From: an uncultured Bacteroidales bacterium | GTDB taxonomy: Bacteria; Bacteroidota; Bacteroidia; Bacteroidales; Paludibacteraceae | Assembly: GCA_903911085.1 (NCBI GenBank) | Contig: CAIWCC010000222.1 | Coordinates: 50,083 to 114,082, forward strand | DNA length: 64,000 bases | Reading direction: 5' to 3' | In this document: piece after piece, positions 25,664 through 34,021 of the stretch | Layout of the letters: each line of letters opens with the position of its first letter | Numbering within the stretch: the stretch's first letter is position 1 | Notes under the pieces: model-generated | Seen by the model: only the letters and a program-made list of their open reading frames with translations | Database searches by the model: none | Told to the model about the DNA's origin: nothing | Position numbers and translations under genes: made by a program

Positions 25664-26284
25664 TTAATTGTGAGTAGTTGGTCTATTTGGTTTGAGCTTG
25701 GCTGCCATTAGTTTCAAATAATCCTTCTTATTTATTTTCAGAAGTTCATCTAATCCTATCATGTCTGGATATTCTGATTTAAGTTTTCGCAATTCATTTT
25801 TTCCTTCAGTTTCTTTTCCCATTAATATTAATGAAACAGCTCTACTGGCTCTGTTTGATTTAATATTGTTTTTTTTATTTGGGTCAGCAATACTTTTGTC
25901 AAGTAATTCGATACTTTTATTGTAACAATTAAGTGCTTTACTGCTTTTACCTTTTGTGTCGTACAACAATCCTGCTAATGTCCAACCTTCAACATAATCT
26001 GGTTTTAAAGCCAAGCATTTTTCGCTTTCAATCAATGCTTTATCCAAATCTTTTTTGTCTAAATAAATTCCTATCTTATTTGAATGTGCCAAATAATAGG
26101 TTTTATCTATTTCAATTGCCTTGTCAAATAAAATTAACGCACTGTCATTTTTTCCAATTTGCATTAACTTTGCAGCTTTGTTGTTCATTTCTATTGCCTT
26201 TGGATTATAATGTTCTTTTTTCTCTTGTCCTGAACAATAAATTGTTATTGCTAAAGTTAAATTTAAGATGATAATTTTTTTCAT
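25664..26284 (-). CDS. Exported TPR-repeat protein of unknown function
   Basis: The 206-residue protein has a signal peptide (residues 1-19, IIILNLTLAITIYCSGQ). Cys17 could be lipidated although the lipobox is weak. Residues 28-150 hold about three TPR repeats (NNKAAKLMQIGKNDSALILF, ALIESEKCLALKPDY, ALNCYNKSIELL). TPR domains mediate protein contacts. The partner is unknown. It has its own promoter at 26340-26370 and stands alone between the Hip-like module and the GH67-like gene. Confidence 0.78.
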   Translation of the reverse strand: MKKIIILNLTLAITIYCSGQEKKEHYNPKAIEMNNKAAKLMQIGKNDSALILFDKAIEIDKTYYLAHSNKIGIYLDKKDLDKALIESEKCLALKPDYVEGWTLAGLLYDTKGKSSKALNCYNKSIELLDKSIADPNKKNNIKSNRASRAVSLILMGKETEGKNELRKLKSEYPDMIGLDELLKINKKDYLKLMAAKLKPNRPTTHN

Positions 26285-26339
26285 TTTTCTTTTGGTTTTT
26301 GTTAGTGTTGTTTTAATATTTTAAAATAATGATTCACTG

Positions 26340-26370
26340 CAAAAGTAATACTATTATTAATATAGCCAAA
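26340..26370 (-). promoter_or_regulatory. Promoter of the TPR gene, duplicate of the ABC operon promoter
   Basis: The minus-strand boxes TTTG (26367-26370) and TACTTTTG (26340-26347) are 19 nt apart. The sequence around them (CACTGCAAAAGTA, GCCAAACTTAGG, GCAAAATA, TTTCAAAAAAG) is nearly the same as at 23781-23845, so the segment is a duplicated regulatory cassette. Confidence 0.8.
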
Positions 26371-26414
26371 CTTAGGAGCAAAATACTTTCAAAAAAGTAA
26401 TAAAATAAAAAAAA

Positions 26415-26438
26415 CCGCATCACAATATTGTAAAGCGG
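26415..26438 (-). terminator. Hairpin terminator after the GH67-like gene
   Basis: CCGC (26415-26418) pairs with GCGG (26435-26438), with an inner ACAAT/ATTGT stem. On the minus strand this is followed by a long T-run (complement of 26400-26414). It is the decayed counterpart of the 9-bp stem at 23851-23884 in the duplicated cassette. Confidence 0.55.
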
Positions 26439-26559
26439 GGAATGTGTGATTGAATTATTGTTCGTTTCAATTAATCAGACATTGATGTTTGTAGAGCACA
26501 AAATAGGCAAGTGTTTGATTTTCCATACATAAAAAATAGATTCAACGCAATATTTAAAC

Positions 26560-28335
26560 TTATCTCATTTGATCCACCAATTCGCCAATGCTTCCTTTGC
26601 GTTCGTCGTAGAATTGCAAATCTTTGTAAAGCGAAGCACAATAAGGTGATTTGGCCAATTCGCGCCATTCACTCCACAAAGCATCGTATCGGGCAATGGA
26701 TAGTTTAATACCATTTTTGTCAACGGCTTTCGACTGATTTTTCAGTTCACTTTGTATCATCAAGTACCACATTTGTTCAGTAAGCTGGTATTTGATACGT
26801 CCGTAACTGCATGAAACCTGCAAAATTTCTTCCAACTGCTTGTCCTTGAGTTGAAATTGTTTGGACAACTGCTCAATTTGCAACCACATAGCCACAGCTT
26901 CGGCTTTTTCGGCCAACACGCGGTTTATAATACTATCTTTTATAATATCTTTTACAATTTCCTTGTTGTATGATGCCGAAAAGAAATTGTCGCGCGCCCA
27001 CCATAGGTTGTTACGGGTGTAATCGCTGCACTGTCCTTTTCGAACTGCTTCGGTACTTACAACAGCTATTTTTCGAAAAATATCAGCATTGAAGCCTTCT
27101 AAGCCGAGTTTGTTGGCATATTCATAGCATAATTCTTCTTCTGTTTTAGATGTATTTTGCGCCCAATGCGACATCACATAGGAGTTTAAATCGTTCCAAA
27201 CAGTACTTTTCAGGTAAGGTCCCTGCCATCCTCCCCCACTCGACCACGTCCATACGCCTTTTAGCAAACCACTATTCAACAAATCTTTTATGCCCCTTTT
27301 GGTGGATATTGGAACCAGTTTTTCGGAGATTTTACTTTTCCAGTTATCCACTTCGTAGCGCGTTTCGGGAAAGCCGTTGATAACTCCACAAGCCGTATAA
27401 TAGGGATGTGAACCTTTTCCGTAAGCTTCCATGGCCGATTGAGCTTCCACTATTTGTTGGTGTTTTCCCTGCCCTAAAGTTGGATTAAACGCACTCATTC
27501 GCAAAAAATCGTTTTGAGGATATTTGATGGAAAAAATTAAGTTCGGATGTGGTTCAATAGCATTGGTCACATCCAAATAATACTTCAGGTTATTGTGAAA
27601 ACCATTGCCAAAACTCCATGTTCTGAAAATAAGTTTCTTATTGCGTTTCACGCAAATCTCCTCACGCATTATTCGTAGCATGGTTATTTGATCCTGTATT
27701 TCGGTGTTGTAACCAGTATATTTTATCGGGCTGTTGCCACGATGAAAAGGCATGGAGTGGAGGTAAGTTTCGCCAAATCGGGATATTATACCGTCAACTT
27801 CAGGAAATGCTTTGAAGATGCCATCAATTTGATTCACAAGTAGTTTCTGAGTAATTGGCTGTTGAATATCTGGTTTTTGTTTACTTCCATTAAATGAACC
27901 TTCGTGTTTGTCTTCGGGATTCGTGCCTTGTATCTGCTTGCCATATTTGAACCAAACCGACTGCGGAAACACCAAAAAATCAATATTAGAATATAGTTCA
28001 ATTCCGCTAGATTTTAGTTTGGTGGTTTGACCTTTGATGGACACATAAGCCGAGTCAATCCACTTTCGCTCAGCAGATCCTTTCTTCACAAGGTTTTTCT
28101 CAAAGCTGTCGTAGGTTATAGCCGTACTTAAATTGGCTGTAACCATGGCATTGTAACCTTCGCTCAACAGAAATTGTGGGTCTTGATATGGTTTCCCATT
28201 TGCACCTTTAGGAAGGCTACCACTATTCATGATAAAGCTCAGACTTTTTCCTGACTGTTCGCTAGCAGTTTTCACAGCAGCATTAATACAAATCACACTA
28301 TAAAGAAAAAAACAAATTAAATTTACTTTTCTCAT
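26560..28335 (-). CDS. Secreted TIM-barrel protein distantly resembling GH67 alpha-glucuronidases
   Basis: The protein has 591 residues from ATG 28335, which opens a clean signal peptide (MRKVNLICFFLYSVICINAA). In-frame ATGs at 28341 and 28380 are alternatives, the latter overlapping the upstream gene. The segments VDGIISRFGETY, KLIFRTWSFG, NLIFSIKYPQNDFLR and QQIVEAQSAMEAYGKG follow the barrel pattern of GH67 alpha-glucuronidase (compare its LEVQ/EYLGQG region). Overall similarity seems low. The C-terminal 200 residues are helical. A glycoside hydrolase removing uronic acid caps is the best guess, at low certainty. It is last in an operon with the two DUF3857 genes. Confidence 0.5.
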   Translation of the reverse strand: MRKVNLICFFLYSVICINAAVKTASEQSGKSLSFIMNSGSLPKGANGKPYQDPQFLLSEGYNAMVTANLSTAITYDSFEKNLVKKGSAERKWIDSAYVSIKGQTTKLKSSGIELYSNIDFLVFPQSVWFKYGKQIQGTNPEDKHEGSFNGSKQKPDIQQPITQKLLVNQIDGIFKAFPEVDGIISRFGETYLHSMPFHRGNSPIKYTGYNTEIQDQITMLRIMREEICVKRNKKLIFRTWSFGNGFHNNLKYYLDVTNAIEPHPNLIFSIKYPQNDFLRMSAFNPTLGQGKHQQIVEAQSAMEAYGKGSHPYYTACGVINGFPETRYEVDNWKSKISEKLVPISTKRGIKDLLNSGLLKGVWTWSSGGGWQGPYLKSTVWNDLNSYVMSHWAQNTSKTEEELCYEYANKLGLEGFNADIFRKIAVVSTEAVRKGQCSDYTRNNLWWARDNFFSASYNKEIVKDIIKDSIINRVLAEKAEAVAMWLQIEQLSKQFQLKDKQLEEILQVSCSYGRIKYQLTEQMWYLMIQSELKNQSKAVDKNGIKLSIARYDALWSEWRELAKSPYCASLYKDLQFYDERKGSIGELVDQMR

Positions 28336-28348
28336 AATCATAAGTTTT

Positions 28349-30304
28349 TTACAATTTTGAAAGAACGATTTTTTCTGCACCTCTATTCACAATCTCGTTG
28401 AAGTAAAATTTAATTGATTTATATTCAGAAGGCTCATAAATTGGTGATTTAAAATTATATGTAAGTGAAACAATTATCATGTCATTTGTTTTGGTGGTAT
28501 TATAATCCAACGAAAATTGGTCATTTTCCATTTTTGAATTCTCTGGTACAAAATCCAATTTATAACCTTTGGGAATACTAATTTTGGAATATAGCGTATT
28601 ATGAATTGGATAAATTAAATCCACTGGATAAGTTCTGGCAGTTTGTTTTAATGGATTTTCCTGTAAAGCTTCACCCATAAATGGAGAAATATATATTTTA
28701 TTGTTAATTATTTCTGCAACATTTTCGGTGCTTAATTTATAAATATAGGGTTTTTTACAATCAGCTACATTTTTAACTTCTACTGACGATTCAGCAACAT
28801 TATACCCTTTTGTTTCATAATACTTTTTAATTAGTTTGGTATCAGAACCAAATTTTTCACGTAGATCTAGCGCATCATATTCTATAGCAGTAGTTTCTAT
28901 CGTAGATTTTAAGCTATCATGTAGTAACTCAATTTCAAAAATCGTGCGTTTTTTTGAAGGAATCATAGACTTAAGCGAAATCCATTCAACTTTATCTTTT
29001 TTAATTAACAAACCAGAACCATTAATACAATTTTCGGGAATTCTATAATTCAAATTATTAATATCTGTAGCATCTGTCAACACCATTTGTCCATCAACGT
29101 CAGCAGAAATTGCCACGTAATTAAAGGCATCAAGGAATGGATAATCGGAATTAATTTTACCATTAGAACGAGTACTCAAAACCACTGGAGTAGCATTTAC
29201 GCCTACTGCATTGAGCAATCCCAAAGCAAAAAGGTTTAACTCTGCATCGTTCCCTTGTTTATCTGTCATAAGATTGCTAACAGATTTTGTTACATATTTT
29301 CCATTGTTTTTGTTCCATTTATAATTAGCTTTCACATAATTCATTACTGTATCAAAACGTTCGATGGAAGTTTTAGTGGCTAAACTTTTAATGTCGAAAA
29401 TCTTTGAAGCCACCGATTGACTTTTTTTCATAAAACCAGCAAATTTAGACTCTGTCAGAAAGTCTTTCACCAATTCGGGCCATGTAGACACAATATTCGT
29501 TGAAGTACCATTTGTTTGTGTGACCCTTGCAAGTTGAAAATGCAGTTTAATAATATAATCATTGATAGAGGAAATATATTCTTCGTCTTTGAAAGCAGGA
29601 AGATTTTTCATTACAAACTCCGACTTGATATTTTTATAAACCACTCCAGCATAACTATTTGACAATCCGCCTTCTTCAACAGTTTGTTGGGAGTCGAACT
29701 TGGTAGCACCCTGCAATAGCCATGCATATTCATAAAAAGGTATCAACCGAACTGAATACTTGCTATATAAAACTGGAATTTTCCACTGAAACTCCCAATC
29801 GCGCAATTTAAAAACATATTGCGACCTAATTTTATAATGGAATTCAACTATTGAACCCACTTTTACATTTGGCATTGCAAATTTCTTGAGACTCCACGAA
29901 TCGTTTAATTTTTCAACATAAGTAGTTTTTAAATCCAAATCAGTGCGAGTCATAGCGCCATTTTCCATGTTATAGGTACTCCCTTCCAATCCTTCTATTT
30001 GCTCATAGATCTCGCCTTCTCTATAAAAAGGAATTTCAGCTTTTGCCCATTTAACACCTGCTTCGTTTAAAATTTTAATTCGTGTAGACATTTCGTAAAC
30101 TAGCTCAAAAGCATAATCTCTCTGTTCGAAGTGAGAAGATGCAACATCATACAGCACAACCGCTTCGGCCGATTTATCATAAGAACAAGATGTCATTTGC
30201 TGTTCTTCGGTGGAAATAAATCCGTATTCAGGCTCAGCATTTTGTGCAAATAATAAAGTCTGAATACTTAAAAGCATAAAAATAAGAGAAAAATAATTTT
30301 TCAT
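28349..30304 (-). CDS. Exported DUF3857/transglutaminase-like protein with degenerate active site
   Basis: The 651-residue protein has a signal peptide (1-20). DUF3857 lies at about 45-240 (KILNEAGVKWAKAEIPFY, VKVGSIVEFHYKIRS), a transglutaminase-like core at about 310-425, and a C-terminal beta domain. In the core the catalytic Cys is replaced by Asp353 (KQGNDAEL instead of YGDCKAL) and the His by Tyr (FNYVAI instead of FNHIIV). The fold is therefore kept without thiol catalysis, probably for binding. The start overlaps the stop of the intact sister gene by 4 nt. Confidence 0.82.
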   Translation of the reverse strand: MKNYFSLIFMLLSIQTLLFAQNAEPEYGFISTEEQQMTSCSYDKSAEAVVLYDVASSHFEQRDYAFELVYEMSTRIKILNEAGVKWAKAEIPFYREGEIYEQIEGLEGSTYNMENGAMTRTDLDLKTTYVEKLNDSWSLKKFAMPNVKVGSIVEFHYKIRSQYVFKLRDWEFQWKIPVLYSKYSVRLIPFYEYAWLLQGATKFDSQQTVEEGGLSNSYAGVVYKNIKSEFVMKNLPAFKDEEYISSINDYIIKLHFQLARVTQTNGTSTNIVSTWPELVKDFLTESKFAGFMKKSQSVASKIFDIKSLATKTSIERFDTVMNYVKANYKWNKNNGKYVTKSVSNLMTDKQGNDAELNLFALGLLNAVGVNATPVVLSTRSNGKINSDYPFLDAFNYVAISADVDGQMVLTDATDINNLNYRIPENCINGSGLLIKKDKVEWISLKSMIPSKKRTIFEIELLHDSLKSTIETTAIEYDALDLREKFGSDTKLIKKYYETKGYNVAESSVEVKNVADCKKPYIYKLSTENVAEIINNKIYISPFMGEALQENPLKQTARTYPVDLIYPIHNTLYSKISIPKGYKLDFVPENSKMENDQFSLDYNTTKTNDMIIVSLTYNFKSPIYEPSEYKSIKFYFNEIVNRGAEKIVLSKL

Positions 30305-32178
30305 AATGTATTAATTTTTGTTGAAATTATATATGTATTGTTTTCAAAACCAGCAATTTGACCAATAAATTCATAAAACTTGCCATATTCTTCGATTGGA
30401 TAATTTCCACTTTTTAGAATAAATCTTTTGATAACAAGCATCTTGTCTTGTTGGGGAATAAATTGTAAATCGTATTCGCCAAACCGTGTAACAATGTGCT
30501 GATTTTGATTTTTTGCCAATAGTTTATACCCAAAAGGAATTTGAAATTCCACGGTATCTATTTTGAAAACAGGAAAATTGATTTGCACTGGCAGTTTTCT
30601 TAATTCTGGTTTTCGGAATGGTGGAATGTCAAGCGCAGTAACTTTATAAAGTTGTTCAGCACCATATTTTTTATAAAGTTTACCGTTTTTGGCATTATAA
30701 TTAAGCGTTATAAATCCCGAATCACGCGGAGCATTTACCACCTTATAATCAATTAAATCGAATCCTGTTTCGATGTAATTTAACCTTATAGATTGATCTT
30801 TATTTGTTTCACTCCCATTTTTAAATAAATAAAATAAACTCTCAAAATTTTCGCCTTTAAAAACATTGTGAAAGTTGGCAATTATTTCATTTTCAGTTGA
30901 TGGTTTAACCTTTATATAGCGAGTTTCTAACACATCATTCAAAGTCAATACTGGAGTTTTAACAAAGAAACTATTCGTTTTATCAACCAAAAACACCTCA
31001 CGATGCTGAGTAAATGTTCCCAAACTATTAAATGGTCCTTTGCTTGTACAATCTAACCAAAGTGTATCATTAACCTGAGGAACACAAACAATAATGTGAT
31101 TGAACTGCTGCGACGGAAAATTCATTTCTACTTTTCGGATTTCGTCACCAGCCAAAACATTCACATAGTAAGAATTTATACCAATGTGTTTGAGCATCGA
31201 ACGAAAATAATTGGACAATGCTTTGCAATCTCCATATTTATTATCAGCCACATAAGTTGCCGAATATGGTTTCATGCCACCTGTATTAATCGACACGTTA
31301 ACATACCTAGTTTCATCCTGCAAATAGTGGTACAAAACTTTTACCTTATCTTTTACATTGACTATATTACTAGTAAGTTTATCAATTTTAGATTGTTCGA
31401 GAAACGGCAAATCTGTTATTCCATCAATAAGTCTACTTTGCCAATTTCCGTAGCTTTTCCAATCGACAAATGAACCTTCGATGTCATATTTGAATTTTTC
31501 GGGAACAACAATTACAGACGGACAAAATGTATTTATTGATGGCGAATAAATTTCATTTTCAATTGGATGTTTGTAGGAAGCTTTCCAGCTGTATTGAATA
31601 TTGGAATTGAGAGTATCAATTTTACAACTATCAATATTTTTAGCGAAAGATTTAATTTTGTATTGCAATGGAACAAGAATGGTTAATGTTGCATTCAAAG
31701 TTGGAATTTCATGATTAATCACTGGTAACCAATTTTCTACATGCAAAAAACTCTTTTGTTCCTCTTGGTAAGAATAGTGAAGAATGTAAGGAAAAACATT
31801 GTGAACCAAAGTAAATTCTTTGACAAAACTATCTTCGTAAAACGAAAAGCTATGAAAAGAACTGCGTTCAGTAACATCTGCAGTTCTAAGTTTTTTAATT
31901 ATATTTCCCAGCGTATCCTGTATACAAGCTTCTATATTATCAATTTTTACAAGTTTCGAAAATGGTATACTAACCTCTGTAGCGTTATTACCAATTCTAT
32001 TGTTGATTTGAATATCAAAACTTCTATCAATAAATAGTTTCTGGTTCTTTACTGAAATACTTGTTTGCTGATTTAATAGTATTGCATTATACGACTGACT
32101 ACTTAAAGGTGAAAATGGAAAAAGAAAAAGGACGAAAATCCAGCATTTCAAATTACAAACTAAATTCCAGATTTTCAT
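30301..32178 (-). CDS. Exported DUF3857/transglutaminase protein with intact Cys-His-Asp triad
   Basis: The 625-residue protein has an N-terminal export signal (about 11-27). A DUF3857 domain (about 40-240) is followed by a transglutaminase-like core with Cys318 in KYGDCKAL, His361 in FNHIIV and Asp376 in LWLDCTS. Such proteins are thought to act on envelope peptides or proteins, but substrates are unknown. It is first of an operon with its degenerate sister and the GH67-like gene. A minus-strand TAACTTTG (32219-32226) could be its -7 box. The -33 region is only T-rich. Confidence 0.83.
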   Translation of the reverse strand: MKIWNLVCNLKCWIFVLFLFPFSPLSSQSYNAILLNQQTSISVKNQKLFIDRSFDIQINNRIGNNATEVSIPFSKLVKIDNIEACIQDTLGNIIKKLRTADVTERSSFHSFSFYEDSFVKEFTLVHNVFPYILHYSYQEEQKSFLHVENWLPVINHEIPTLNATLTILVPLQYKIKSFAKNIDSCKIDTLNSNIQYSWKASYKHPIENEIYSPSINTFCPSVIVVPEKFKYDIEGSFVDWKSYGNWQSRLIDGITDLPFLEQSKIDKLTSNIVNVKDKVKVLYHYLQDETRYVNVSINTGGMKPYSATYVADNKYGDCKALSNYFRSMLKHIGINSYYVNVLAGDEIRKVEMNFPSQQFNHIIVCVPQVNDTLWLDCTSKGPFNSLGTFTQHREVFLVDKTNSFFVKTPVLTLNDVLETRYIKVKPSTENEIIANFHNVFKGENFESLFYLFKNGSETNKDQSIRLNYIETGFDLIDYKVVNAPRDSGFITLNYNAKNGKLYKKYGAEQLYKVTALDIPPFRKPELRKLPVQINFPVFKIDTVEFQIPFGYKLLAKNQNQHIVTRFGEYDLQFIPQQDKMLVIKRFILKSGNYPIEEYGKFYEFIGQIAGFENNTYIISTKINTL

Positions 32179-32290
32179 AATTAAATTAAAAAAAATTGCT
32201 TCTTATTTTAAACAGCGACAAAGTTAACCATTATTTTTGAATGTAAAAATAATACTTAACAAAACGATTATATTTATTAAAAGTATTTAG

Positions 32291-32737
32291 AAAGAAATTA
32301 ATCTGAAAGGAACAATTCAGGGAGTAGTAGAAACTACCAGTAAAGTTCCAATTGAGGGCGCCAAAGTAAGTATTTTTTATCTGAATGAATCAGGCAACAA
32401 AGATATCAGTCAAACAATTACAACGACTACTGATGGCAAATTTAGTTTTCCGGAAATGTTTTTTCGACCATACATTGGTTTAGGCGGACTTTGCACTGTG
32501 CTATCCAATTCAAATATCGGACTTCAAAAAGAGTCGAGAGGCAAAACGTCAATTCCAGGCTTAATTCAAAATCCAAATCTAACCTTCTTCAATCAGCTTT
32601 CACGTCAATTTGGGATTTACGGCGCTGCAGGATTCGAAGTAAATTTGTTTAGAGGATTATCCTTAGTTTATGGCGCTCAAGTAGAATATACAAAATTCGG
32701 TTTAGGAATAAATTCAAGTCTTGGATTGAAATTTTAG
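32291..32737 (+). pseudogene. Remnant of a CarboxypepD_reg/outer-membrane beta-barrel protein
   Basis: A frame on the plus strand stays open from 32291 (after TAG at 32288) to TAG at 32735-32737. Its first part reads LKGTIQGVVETTSKVPIEGAKVSIFYL and TTTDGKFSFPEM (split here for length), a clear carboxypeptidase-regulatory-like domain. Its second part (RPYIGLGGLC, then FGIYGAAGFEVNLFRGL, ending LGLKF) looks like the last strands of an outer-membrane barrel. There is no start codon or signal peptide before the first ATG at 32456, which lies inside the frame. The middle of the expected protein is absent. I read it as an internally deleted, 5'-truncated gene. Confidence 0.65.
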
Positions 32738-32823
32738 GCGGGAAGATAATATTCAAACTTTTCTAACAACTTATAAACGTTGACGTAATCTTAAAGAATT
32801 ATACTTTTGTCCAAATTGAATTC

Positions 32824-32857
32824 AGAAATGGATTATTGATGTTGCTAATCCATTTCT
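32824..32857. terminator. Hairpin after the short GH29 gene
   Basis: AGAAATGGATTA (32824-32835) and TAATCCATTTCT (32846-32857) form a perfect 12-bp stem with a 10-nt loop between the GH29 stop at 32884 and the outer-membrane gene remnant. No strong T-run follows on either strand, so it may act as a transcript-end stabiliser, not as an intrinsic terminator. Confidence 0.5.
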
Positions 32858-32883
32858 AAAGTCCAAATCAATTGAGCAAATTT

Positions 32884-33930
32884 TCATTTTCCACGTTTCA
32901 TTTTCCAAATTAACTTGCCCAGTTTCACAATACTATCAGCATCAGCAGTACGGTAACTACCTGATTTATCGGGAGCAGTAGAAAGTAGTATGTTGCTTCC
33001 ACCACGATTGTAGCTTTGTTTGATGTATTTGAAAAGGCTGTCAACTGGGTAAAACTTACTATCGGAATGCGTAAACCAACATGAGCCCTTCATCAGTCCA
33101 TTACCCAATGAACGATGGTCGGCACGTTGCGAAGTAATTTCGTATTCGAATGGCAAATAGTAATCTTTTCCACTAACTGTGCGTATGGCTTGGTGTCCTC
33201 CAACTGGCGGTACTCTTTCTTCACCGTTCATAATATCAGTGGGGAAATAGTTGATTTTGGTTCCGTCCTGCACATGTTGGTTGAAATGAATAATTGTATT
33301 CGGTTGCTTCGATTTTATGAGGTCGTACATTTCTTGAGGTTTCAAATCGGGCGTATTCCAGCACTGCATGTCAATCCAAAATTCATAAATATCGCCGTAG
33401 TTACTTGCCAATTCAGCAAGCTGTCCTTTGGTAATATTTTTCACAGAAGTACCTTCAAGTTCCTTTTTTATGGTTGGGTTCCACTCCCATGGATGCCAAT
33501 TACCACCACCCCAAAGGCAATAATACAAGCATGGTTTGATTTTGAATTTGCGACATGCAGCCACAAATTGTTGAACCACATCTTTTTGATAAGCACTATT
33601 GGCCACATCAAAAACAGTGAGTTTACTGTCCCACAAACAAAAACCTGATGTATGGCGAGTGGTGAGTACAGCATAGGTTACACCTGCTTTGCGGAAGGTT
33701 TTCATCATTCCTTCAAAGTTAATACTAGTAGGATTAAAAGCTTTTGGATCAGTGTTTTGCGAAAACTCTTTTTCCATGAAAGTATTGTCGTTGAAATGAA
33801 CAAAAGCCCCAAAACGAAGCTTTTCCCATTCAGCCAACGCTTTGGTTTTTGTAGACGAAGGAGAATATTGCTGAGCTTGTAATGTGCTCGCAGCAAGAAT
33901 AATGAATAGGACTAAAACTATTTTTTTCAT
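32884..33930 (-). CDS. GH29-family alpha-L-fucosidase-like enzyme, short form (paralogue of 10522-11490)
   Basis: The protein has 348 residues from ATG 33930, which starts the signal peptide (MKKIVLVLFIILAASTLQAQ). A longer frame to 33966 would add 12 unlikely residues. GH29 barrel signatures are FGAFVHFND, TRHTSGFCLWDSK and the probable nucleophile Asp187 in FWIDMQCW. It lacks the C-terminal beta-sandwich. The histidine pair of KHHDGF is reduced to RHTSGF, so substrate recognition may differ from the 10522-11490 copy. It begins only 20 nt after a strong hairpin terminator, so expression probably depends on read-through. Confidence 0.75.
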   Translation of the reverse strand: MKKIVLVLFIILAASTLQAQQYSPSSTKTKALAEWEKLRFGAFVHFNDNTFMEKEFSQNTDPKAFNPTSINFEGMMKTFRKAGVTYAVLTTRHTSGFCLWDSKLTVFDVANSAYQKDVVQQFVAACRKFKIKPCLYYCLWGGGNWHPWEWNPTIKKELEGTSVKNITKGQLAELASNYGDIYEFWIDMQCWNTPDLKPQEMYDLIKSKQPNTIIHFNQHVQDGTKINYFPTDIMNGEERVPPVGGHQAIRTVSGKDYYLPFEYEITSQRADHRSLGNGLMKGSCWFTHSDSKFYPVDSLFKYIKQSYNRGGSNILLSTAPDKSGSYRTADADSIVKLGKLIWKMKRGK

Positions 33931-33950
33931 AAGTATTATTTTATAAAAAA

Positions 33951-34010
33951 ACCACAAAAGAAGCACTAGAGCTTTGTGTAAAAAACACTCTCTATTGCTT
34001 CTTTTGTGGT
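33951..34010 (-). terminator. Strong hairpin between two GH29 genes
   Basis: ACCACAAAAGAAGCA (33951-33965) and TGCTTCTTTTGTGGT (33996-34010) form a perfect 15-bp stem with a small inner hairpin. On the minus strand it is followed by TTTTTTATAAAA. It ends transcription of the 666-residue GH29 gene, whose stop is 12 nt away, and lies immediately before the start of the next GH29 gene. Confidence 0.8.
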
Positions 34011-34021
34011 TCTGAAATATA

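Noticed and set aside
33115..33648. 177-residue plus-strand frame inside the short GH29 gene
   Set aside because: It is antisense to conserved GH29 motifs and has no features of its own.
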